DNA from: an uncultured Pseudomonadota bacterium
GTDB lineage: Bacteria > Pseudomonadota > Gammaproteobacteria > Steroidobacterales > Steroidobacteraceae
Direction: 5' to 3'
Assembly (NCBI GenBank): GCA_903868595.1
Contig: CAIPVV010000017.1
Span: 1-64,000 of the forward strand
Length of the DNA: 64,000 nucleotides
The translations under genes and the position numbers were made by a program. The notes beneath the pieces are model-generated. The model had not been told where the DNA came from. It worked only from the letters and a program-made list of their open reading frames with translations, and did not search any database. Shown in pieces: positions 46,259 to 53,436 of the stretch (positions within the stretch are counted from its first letter, which is position 1; the number at the start of each line of letters is the position of its first letter).

Positions 46259-46663
46259 TTAGCCCTTGGGATCGGTGGCGACCTTGGTCGCGTCGGCATT
46301 GGCTTTGGCAGCCACGAAGTCCGCATCGGCCTGGCTCTGGCAGCGCGTCTTCTCGTCACCCGCATGCGCCATGCAGCGTTCCAGGGAGACCTTGTGCGCC
46401 GCCTCGGCTTCGGCAACGGTCACGCGACGCGTACCGAGGGCGTCCTCGTGCGCCAGGTCCTTGCGCGCGTCATTGACTTCCGCCTGGGCCGTGTCCAGCC
46501 GATCCGAGGCGACACGCTGCACGTCGGCGACATTCTTATCCCCGGCGGCTTGAGCCTTGGCGACACCCGACTGGATTTCGGCAGCGGTCTGCTTGGCGCA
46601 GCCGCCGAGGGCAAGAATCGCGAAGCTGGCCGTGGCGGCGAGGAGCAGGGAGCGAAGTTTCAT
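46259..46663 (-). CDS. Small lipoprotein with coiled-coil region
   Basis: 134 residues. Lipoprotein signal MKLRSLLLAATASFAILALGGC (lipobox LGG-C, Cys at residue 22), then an Ala/Glu/Lys/Asp-rich helical stretch (IQSGVAKAQAAGDKNVADVQ, LDTAQAEVNDARKDLAHED) and a Cys pair (LERCMAHAGDEKTRCQSQAD). Outer-membrane or periplasmic envelope protein of unknown function. ATG 46663 is the only start that gives a lipoprotein signal. Confidence 0.78.
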   Translation of the reverse strand: MKLRSLLLAATASFAILALGGCAKQTAAEIQSGVAKAQAAGDKNVADVQRVASDRLDTAQAEVNDARKDLAHEDALGTRRVTVAEAEAAHKVSLERCMAHAGDEKTRCQSQADADFVAAKANADATKVATDPKG

Positions 46664-46876
46664 GGGGGAGGCCTTTGTGAATGCGCATACGGAAGGTAGG
46701 TGGGCACTCTGGACGGGAGCGGCTCGCCTTTCCGTACGCCGCCGCACGCAAGGGTCGGGCGGGCCCTGCACTCCTGGCTTTAATCCGCCGTCCTCCGGTC
46801 AAACGCAAGCCGCCTGCGCGAACAGGCCGGCTGCGGCGTCAGCACGCGTGCTACCTGGGGGCCGCCGACGCTCCGG

Positions 46877-46891
46877 TATAGTGCGCCGATG
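46877..46891 (+). promoter_or_regulatory. Possible -10 for a leaderless MFS mRNA
   Basis: TATAGT (46877-46882, 5 of 6) ends 6 nt before the ATG at 46889, which would put the transcription start on the start codon. No Shine-Dalgarno upstream and no convincing -35. Confidence 0.35.
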
Positions 46892-48112
46892 ACCGCGCGC
46901 AACTCCGAGGCAGCGACCCTGCTGCTGCATCACCGGCCCTTCCAGCTCTATTTCTGGGGGCGTGGCTTCTCCAACTTCTCCCGCCAGATCGTTGCCGTTG
47001 CCGTGGGCTGGCAGGTCTACGCGCTGACCGGCAGTGCGTTCGCGCTGGGCATGGTGGGCCTGGTGCAGTTCCTGCCCACGGCCGTGCTGACCTTTATCGC
47101 CGGGCATGCCGCCGACCGCTATGACCGCAAGCGCGTGGTGCAACTGTGCCAGATGGTGGAAGGCATCACGGCGGCCGGGTTGGCCTGGGGCAGTTTCGCG
47201 GGCTGGTTGTCCGTGGCGCACATCTTCCTCGCGTCGGGGATCTTCGGCGTGACCAGCGCCTTCGAGCGGCCCGCAGCCGCGGCAATGCTCCCGGCCGTCG
47301 TGCCCGCCCAGATGCTTCAGAAAGGCACCGCGCTGACCAGCGGCGCCATGCAACTGGCTTCGATCAGCGGTCCCGCCCTGGGAGGCCTGACCTACGCGCT
47401 TTCACCGGGGTTTCCCTACGCGGTGACGGCGGTGTTCTGGCTGATGGCGGGCATGTTCAACGGCGCCATCCAGACGGATCGGCCGGCGCGCACGGTGGAC
47501 GTACCGACGCTCAGTTCCCTGTTCGCCGGCGTGCGGTTCGTGCGCGACAATCCGAACGTGCTGGGAACCATTTCGCTGGACCTGTTCGCCGTACTGCTGG
47601 GCGGGGCGACGGCGTTGCTACCGATCTACGCCAGCGACATCCTGCACACCGGGCCGTGGGGGCTGGGCGTGCTGCGGGGGGCGCCGGCCGTCGGTGCGCT
47701 GCTGATGACCACGGTGCTCGCGCGCCAGGCGATCAGTCGGCGCGTGGGGCTGCGCATGTTCCAGGCCGTGATTCTCTTCGGCGTGGCGACCATCGTATTC
47801 GCGCTGTCGCGCGAGATCGGGCTCTCGATCTTTGCGTTGGCCGTGATGGGCGCTGCGGATACGGTGAGCGTCGTGATCCGGCTCTCGCTCGTGCAGTTGG
47901 CGACGCCCGACGAGATGCGGGGTCGCGTCGGCGCCGTGAACTTCCTGTTCATCAATGCCTCGAACCAGCTGGGTGAGTTCGAGAGCGGCATCACGGCGGC
48001 GCTATTTGGCGCGGTGCCGGCCACGCTGCTGGGCGGCGTAGGCACCATCCTGGTGGCACTGCTGTGGATGAAGCTCTTCCCGGCGCTGCGCAAGGTGGAA
48101 CGCCTGGAGTAG
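46889..48112 (+). CDS. MFS transporter, EntS-like
   Basis: 407 residues with twelve predicted membrane helices. The loop 2-3 motif A is recognisable (AGHAADRYDRKRVVQL), and the sequence QLASISGPALGGLTYAL fits helix 5. It is of the DHA3/EntS type, an exporter family for siderophores and other small molecules. The C-terminus ends KLFPALRKVERLE. No obvious partner except the convergent ABC importer. Substrate unknown. Confidence 0.88.
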   Translation: MTARNSEAATLLLHHRPFQLYFWGRGFSNFSRQIVAVAVGWQVYALTGSAFALGMVGLVQFLPTAVLTFIAGHAADRYDRKRVVQLCQMVEGITAAGLAWGSFAGWLSVAHIFLASGIFGVTSAFERPAAAAMLPAVVPAQMLQKGTALTSGAMQLASISGPALGGLTYALSPGFPYAVTAVFWLMAGMFNGAIQTDRPARTVDVPTLSSLFAGVRFVRDNPNVLGTISLDLFAVLLGGATALLPIYASDILHTGPWGLGVLRGAPAVGALLMTTVLARQAISRRVGLRMFQAVILFGVATIVFALSREIGLSIFALAVMGAADTVSVVIRLSLVQLATPDEMRGRVGAVNFLFINASNQLGEFESGITAALFGAVPATLLGGVGTILVALLWMKLFPALRKVERLE

Positions 48113-48122
48113 CTGCGCTGCC

Positions 48123-49430
48123 TTAGGTTGGGTTCTCCAGGCTGAAGACTTCCTTCTCGTCGTCGTAGGCAAAGGCCTCGGCGTAGCGGGCCAGGCCAAT
48201 GATCGCCCGCAGGGTGTGCTCGGCCGCCTCCTCGTCCATGAAGTCTTCCATCTCGTCGGTAAAACGGCGCTTGGGCGCGCGGTGGGAGGCCCGTTCATCC
48301 AGCACCCGGCGAATATGGCCGGCCAGCGGCACGTGGCCCAGCAGCTGCCGGGAAAACAGCGCCTTGCGCTCATCCACGGCGGCGCTTGCGAACACCATGC
48401 CGGCTTCCGTGAGCTTGATGTCGCCGCCCTCGACCTCGGCAAAGCGCATCATCTGCAGCATCTCGGCCACCGGGAAGAGCTCGTCGATCTCCATCGTCAG
48501 GTCGGAGGCGATTTCCGGCAGGTCGGCCTTGCCGAGGTAGGGGGCCGCAGCCACCGTCTCGATGAGGCCGGCCATCAGGTTGGAGGAGACCTCGGGGAAG
48601 ACGCTGCCGATGCCCAGGCCCGGGAAGCGCTCCTCGCGGCCGCTCTCTGCGATCGCCGGGAAGCGCTTGGCGGTCATTTCCACGTAGATCCGCTCCACCA
48701 GCTCGCGGAAGGCCGGATCGAGTCGGTTGCGCGGCTGCGGCAGCGTCACCTCGATGTCCGAGAGGATGCGCCCCGGGTTGCTGCCAAACACGAGGATTCG
48801 ATCGCACATCAGCGCGGCTTCCTCGATGTTGTGGGTGACCAGGATCACGCCCTTGATCTGCATGCGTCCCTCGGACCAGAGGTCCAGAAAGTCCGTGCGC
48901 AGCGTCTCGGCGGTCAGCACGTCCAGCGCCGAGAACGGCTCATCCATCAGCAGGATGTTGGGGTGAACGACCAGTGCGCGCGCGAACCCCACGCGCTGGC
49001 GCATGCCGCCCGAGAGCTCGCGCGGATACGCCGACTCAAATCCGTCCAAGCCGATCATGTCGATCGCGGCAAGCGAGAGCTTGCGGATCTCCGCCTTGGG
49101 CAGGCCCTGCGCCTCCAGCCCCAGGGCAACGTTTTCCAGCACCGTGAGCCAGGGGAAGATCGCGAAACTCTGGAACACCATGGCGATGCCCTCGGCGGGC
49201 CCATCGACCGGCTTGCCGAGATAGGTGATGCTGCCGGCGCTGGGCGTGGAGAGCCCGGCGATCAGGCGCAGGAGCGTCGACTTGCCGGAACCGGAGCGAC
49301 CCAGCAGCCCTACGATCTGCCCGTCGGCCAGTTGCAGATTCACACCATCGAGCACCAGCAGCTCCGAGCCGTCGGCCTTCGGAAACCCCTTGCGCACGTT
49401 CTCTATAGACAGCAATGCAGGATTGTTCAT
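48123..49430 (-). CDS. ABC importer ATPase, nitrate/sulfonate type with C-terminal domain
   Basis: 435 residues. The N-terminal ~255 are an SsuB/NrtD-like ATPase: Walker A GLLGRSGSGKST, signature LSGGMRQRVGFARAL, Walker B ILLMDEPFSALD, and switch His in VTHNIEEAAL. The last ~170 residues are an AAA-associated C-terminal domain (VAAAPYLGKADLPEIASDLTMEIDELFP, RRVLDERASHRAPKRRFTDEMEDFMDEE), probably a regulatory or ligand-sensing part. It follows the fused permease by 11 nt. No periplasmic binding protein is in the window. Confidence 0.9.
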   Translation of the reverse strand: MNNPALLSIENVRKGFPKADGSELLVLDGVNLQLADGQIVGLLGRSGSGKSTLLRLIAGLSTPSAGSITYLGKPVDGPAEGIAMVFQSFAIFPWLTVLENVALGLEAQGLPKAEIRKLSLAAIDMIGLDGFESAYPRELSGGMRQRVGFARALVVHPNILLMDEPFSALDVLTAETLRTDFLDLWSEGRMQIKGVILVTHNIEEAALMCDRILVFGSNPGRILSDIEVTLPQPRNRLDPAFRELVERIYVEMTAKRFPAIAESGREERFPGLGIGSVFPEVSSNLMAGLIETVAAAPYLGKADLPEIASDLTMEIDELFPVAEMLQMMRFAEVEGGDIKLTEAGMVFASAAVDERKALFSRQLLGHVPLAGHIRRVLDERASHRAPKRRFTDEMEDFMDEEAAEHTLRAIIGLARYAEAFAYDDEKEVFSLENPT

Positions 49431-49441
49431 GCCGTGTCCTG

Positions 49442-51163
49442 TCAGGTCAGCCGGAACTTGCGTTCGGCGTAGTAGTACAGGGGTCGCCAGAAGAGCCGAT
49501 TGATAGCCACGACGAACAGGCTCATCGTCGCGATCCCCAGAATAATTCGGTGATAGTCACCTGCAGCGGTGGCCTCCGCGATATAGGCGCCCAGGCCACG
49601 TGCCTGAACCTGCGTGTCGCGCCAGCTCGCCAGCTCCGCCACTATCGCGGCGTTCCAAGAGCCGCCCGATGCCGTGATGGCGCCCGTCACGTAGAACGGC
49701 AGGACGCTCGGCAGGGCAACCTTGCGCCACCACAGCCAGCCCCGCACGCCGAAGTTCTGCGAGACATAGCGCAGCTCCGCCGGCATCGAGGAGGCGCCGG
49801 CGATGACGTTGAAGAGGATGTACCACTGGGTGCCCAGGATCATCAGAGGGCTGAGCCACAGGTCGGCATTGAGCTTCCAGGTCACGATGCCGTAGACGGC
49901 CACCGGGAACAGCAGGTTTGCGGGGAAGGCGGCGAGGAACTGCGCCACGGGCTGCACGTACTGCGTGACCTGCGGGCGCAGGCCGACCCAGATGCCGATG
50001 GGTACCCACACCAGGCTCGCCAGGGCAATGAGCACGACGACCCGCAGCATGGTCAGCAGGGCCAGCACCACGACCTGTCCCGTCTCCTGCCAGCTGGACT
50101 CGGCCACGAGCATCGCGCCGATGTGCCACAGGCCCAGGGCGACCAGCGCGACGACGGCGATGAACCACACGCGATCCAGGCGCGAATTCGGGCGCGCGAT
50201 GATCTTGCGGGCGGTCGGCGCCCGGCGGGTGACCAGGCGGTTGGTCGCGCGCACTGCGGAGCGAAACAGCACGGTCATCGCCGCGATCAGTCGCGAGCGG
50301 CGCAGCATGGTAAACGCCCAGGACTGGGGGACGCGCCCACTGGGATCCTGCTCGACGCGGAAGCGATCCACCCAGGCGATCAGCGGCCGGAAGAGCAGCT
50401 GATCGTAGATCAGGATCACGATGAACATCGTGCTGATCGCCCAGCCGATGGCCCGCAGGTTGCCCTGCTCGATGGCCAGCGCGATGTAGGAGCCCATGCC
50501 GGGCAGCGCGACCGTCGTGTGGCCGACGCTGATTGCCTCGGAGGCGACCACGAAGAACCAGCCGCCGGACATCGACATCATCATGTTCCAGACCAGTGCC
50601 GGCAGGGCGAACGGTACCTCGAGCTGCCAGAAGCGCATCCATGGCGAGAGGTGGAAGGAGTCGGCGGCCTCCCGCAGTTCCGTCGGGATCGTCCGCAGTG
50701 ACTGGTAGAAGCTGAAGGCCATGTTCCAGGCCTGGCTGGTAAAGATGGCGAAGACTGCCGCGAACTCCGCCCCCAACACCCGGCCGGGTGCCAGCGACAT
50801 GAAGAACACGACGGTCACGGAAATAAATCCCAGGATCGGCACCGACTGCAGGATGTCCAGCAGCGGCACCAGCAGCTTCTCCGCCCGCGGGCTCTTGGCG
50901 GCCCAGGTGGCGTAGGTCAGCGTGAACAGCAGCGATACACCCAGTGCCATGAACATGCGCAGCGTGGTGCGCGCGGCATACTGCGGGAGGAAGGCAGGGT
51001 CGAGCGACAGCGGCGTCGCGGCAAGTTGCGCCAGGGGAGCAAACAACCCGCGGCTGGCTTCGCCCAGGAAGGCGATGAGCCCAATGACCACGATGACCGC
51101 CGCGACATCCCACCGGGTCACCAAGTCGCGCACGAAGGCGAATGAGTCGGTCCGTTCGGTCAT
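49442..51163 (-). CDS. ABC importer permease with two fused permease domains
   Basis: 573 residues containing two BPD_transp_1 modules in one chain. The first has the EAA loop ELREAADSFHLSPWMRFWQLEVPFALPAL (about residues 150-180); the second has ELRYVSQNFGVRGWLWWRKVALPSVLPF (about 480-510). Around 12 membrane helices in total. The usual arrangement is a homodimer of single-module SsuC/NrtB; here one polypeptide supplies both halves, so it should work as a monomer with two copies of the ATPase encoded next. Substrate class nitrate/sulfonate/taurine-like by family only. Confidence 0.9.
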   Translation of the reverse strand: MTERTDSFAFVRDLVTRWDVAAVIVVIGLIAFLGEASRGLFAPLAQLAATPLSLDPAFLPQYAARTTLRMFMALGVSLLFTLTYATWAAKSPRAEKLLVPLLDILQSVPILGFISVTVVFFMSLAPGRVLGAEFAAVFAIFTSQAWNMAFSFYQSLRTIPTELREAADSFHLSPWMRFWQLEVPFALPALVWNMMMSMSGGWFFVVASEAISVGHTTVALPGMGSYIALAIEQGNLRAIGWAISTMFIVILIYDQLLFRPLIAWVDRFRVEQDPSGRVPQSWAFTMLRRSRLIAAMTVLFRSAVRATNRLVTRRAPTARKIIARPNSRLDRVWFIAVVALVALGLWHIGAMLVAESSWQETGQVVVLALLTMLRVVVLIALASLVWVPIGIWVGLRPQVTQYVQPVAQFLAAFPANLLFPVAVYGIVTWKLNADLWLSPLMILGTQWYILFNVIAGASSMPAELRYVSQNFGVRGWLWWRKVALPSVLPFYVTGAITASGGSWNAAIVAELASWRDTQVQARGLGAYIAEATAAGDYHRIILGIATMSLFVVAINRLFWRPLYYYAERKFRLT

Positions 51164-51741
51164 GGGTCCCTGCCAGCGTTGGTGAGCGGCATGTTAAACC
51201 CGAAGGCCCTCGTCCACGGCCGCATCGCAGGGCGCCGGGACGGGTTGGCGTGCGCCTGTGTCCCGAGTGCGGCAAGCAGTCGCGCAGCGTCCTTGTTCGC
51301 AGGGAATCGCGCTGCCGCGCCGGCCGCGGGATGCGCGGCCGGCGTGCAGAATTCCCGGTCCCGCAAGGTGAGCGGCCGGCTGCCATCCCGGCTCGGGAGC
51401 GCGTTGGCCAGCGCAAGGCCGGCCCACCGGAGCGCTGTGCTCGTGCGGGGGGGTGGAGTACTTCATAGGGCACCGTAATGGGCCTGCGATTCTAGCTGCT
51501 GTGTGTTACAGCGGGGTGCCGGATTGGGCGGCCCAGGAGCCGGAAATCTTCCGGCCTCGGGCGGCAGCTGGCCGATTCCTGGCGACGCCGCCGAAGGAGA
51601 AGGGCACAGGTGGGGATTTTTGCCCCAAGAGCCCCGGAATGCGCATCGCGGGACGGGTCGGCCGGCGGCACGCTGATGCGGCGAATCCACGACCGCCTGG
51701 ACGCCTCGTCGCGGCGCGGTCTGCGCCGGGAGGCGCACTCG
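51164..51741. other. 578-bp intergenic region with nested inverted repeats
   Basis: Lies between the ABC importer (minus) and the relaxase (plus). The nested inverted repeat at 51302-51356 is its main feature. In a relaxase-associated region an oriT could be expected, but I could not identify a nic consensus. The relaxase frame is open to 51610, but that part is not MobA-like. Confidence 0.5.
51302..51356. repeat. Nested inverted repeat, 11-bp core plus 6-bp flanks
   Basis: Core CGCCGGCCGCG (51318-51328) and CGCGGCCGGCG (51334-51344) are exact complements with a 5-nt loop; a G-T pair and a C-G pair extend it. Outer arms GGGAAT (51302-51307) and ATTCCC (51351-51356) are also exact complements. 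The whole lies 139-193 nt upstream of the permease start. Confidence 0.65.
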
Positions 51742-52815
51742 ATGGCCATCTATTACCTCAATATCAAGCAGATCTCCCGCCGTGACGGCAGTCGCGCGAC
51801 CTCCGCGGCAGCCTATCGCTCCGGCACGGCCATCACCGATGAGCGCAGCGGCCGCACCTTCAACCACAGCGGCCGGGACGACATCGAGCACCAGGAGATC
51901 GTGCTGCCCGGGGCGGCCGCGGCGGAGCCGGGGCATTGGGCGCGTGATCGCTCCAAGCTGTGGAACGCCGCGGAGGCGGCGGAGCAACGGCGCACGGCCC
52001 GCGTCGCCCGGGAGTACGCGGTCGCCCTGCCGCACGAACTCAACGCGATGCAGCGCCTGGCGCTCGCGCGCCAGTTCGCCAGCTATATTGCCGAGCGCTA
52101 CCACGTGGCCGTGGACCTGGCGCTCCACCAGCCGCGGCCGCTCGGCGACGCCCGCAATTTCCACGCCCACCTGCTGACCACGACGCGGGAGCTCACGCCT
52201 GACGGCCTGGGCGCCAAGAGCTCGGCGGAGATCACCAACACGCAGCGGCGCGAGCGGGGCCTGCCCTATCCCTGGCGCGACTTTAAGGAAATCCGAGCGC
52301 ACTGGGCGCAGCTGGCCAACGAGCAGCTGCGGGCCATCGGATCCGCGGCCCGGATCGATGCGCGCAGCCTGGCGGCGCAAGGCATCGAGCGCCGCCCGAC
52401 CACCCATTTGGGACTTGCCGTGACCTCCATGCAACGGCGCGGCATCCAGACCGAAGTCGGCAAGCGCGTCGCGCAGGAGCGCGCGCAGGAGCAGGCGGAG
52501 CGGGAGCGCAGGACTGCGTCGGCCGCACTTACGCCGGAACCGGTGTTGCGGCCGCGCGCCCCGGCTGTCGATCCTTCCAGCTCTCTGCAGTTCTCCCTGC
52601 ACGCCAACTCAGGCCGGCAAGGGGCGTTCGTGAGCCTTGAAGCCCGTCAGCGCGCGGGTGCCGAGCAGTGGTTTGCAATGCGCCAGGCGGTGCAGGAGCA
52701 GGGGCAGTCGGGTGGCGCGAGTCGGGACGTATTGCTGCGATCTGCAGCGCCGGCACCGCTGACACCGGAGCAGCTGCCCTTACCCCGGCGCGCTATCGAT
52801 GGATATGAGTGGTGA
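51742..52815 (+). CDS. MobA/MobL-family relaxase (orphan)
   Basis: 357 residues. The N-terminal ~200 are a MobA/MobL domain: MAIYYLNIKQISRRDGSRAT, SAAAYRSGTAITDERSGR, VAREYAVALPHELN and the metal-binding His motif NFHAHLLTTTRELT. In plasmids such proteins nick oriT for conjugative transfer. The C-terminal half is short and Gln/Glu/Arg-rich, without primase or helicase. ATG 51742 has GGGAGG 8-9 nt upstream. No other mobilisation, replication or integration gene is near, so this is either a remnant of a mobilisable element or a domesticated copy. Base composition looks like that of its neighbours. Confidence 0.85.
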   Translation: MAIYYLNIKQISRRDGSRATSAAAYRSGTAITDERSGRTFNHSGRDDIEHQEIVLPGAAAAEPGHWARDRSKLWNAAEAAEQRRTARVAREYAVALPHELNAMQRLALARQFASYIAERYHVAVDLALHQPRPLGDARNFHAHLLTTTRELTPDGLGAKSSAEITNTQRRERGLPYPWRDFKEIRAHWAQLANEQLRAIGSAARIDARSLAAQGIERRPTTHLGLAVTSMQRRGIQTEVGKRVAQERAQEQAERERRTASAALTPEPVLRPRAPAVDPSSSLQFSLHANSGRQGAFVSLEARQRAGAEQWFAMRQAVQEQGQSGGASRDVLLRSAAPAPLTPEQLPLPRRAIDGYEW

Positions 52816-52908
52816 TGCGGCCCGGGTGGCGGCGTCGTTGCGGGTCTCGTCGTTCGAATCCGCCAACAGGCGTGCCGGCCGGAGCGGCCCGCACGCTTGG
52901 CCTGGCGG

Positions 52909-53331
52909 TTAGCGCTCGTCCCGATCGCGGCCCTTGCCGTTGCCATGGCCGCTTCCATTCTCCTTGCCGCCCCGATCGTCCGCACGGTCAACACGGCGGT
53001 CATCGCGGCGGTCATCGCGGCGGTCGCCGCCACCGTGGTCCTTGCGATAGCGCGGTGCGTAGACGTGCTGATACCCGTCGTCCCGAACGAAACAGACCGG
53101 AAGGGTGCAGGCGTTGTATTCGCCGCCGTAGCGACGCCAGTTCTTCCGGTGCCCCGGCGGAATCCGCAGTTGAATCGGCGCAAGGTCGCGATAGCGACGC
53201 TTAATCACGACCGGCTGGTCCTAAAGACCGCCGACCTGGACCGGGAACGGTGCCTGACCGAAGCGGCGTTCCGCCACAACCCGGCGCTTGCCGGGTTCGC
53301 GATCCACCACCACCGCACCTTCCGCCGCTGG
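52909..53331 (-). pseudogene. Decayed paralogue of the charged-tail exported protein
   Basis: The downstream part matches the protein at 36892-37392 closely: DQPVVIKRRYRDLAPIQLRIPPGHRKNWRRY, NACTLPVCFVRDDGYQHVYAPRYR, then a charged tail (DRRDDRRDDRRVDRADDRGG). Upstream, TAG at 53221-53223 interrupts the frame just before DQPVV. The preceding residues (DREPGKRRVVAERRFGQAPFPVQVGG) keep only a trace of the domain, and no signal peptide remains. Translation could begin at a GTG after the TAG, but the product would be unexported. Decayed gene. Confidence 0.68.
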
Positions 53332-53436
53332 CTCGCCAGTCAAGGCGAGCCGCAGCGCCGAGCGCCAGGCAACGCCTGGCAGCACGGTCCGGGGATCCTG
53401 CGCGAACCAGGCCGCGCAGGGACCACTCACCCCCGA

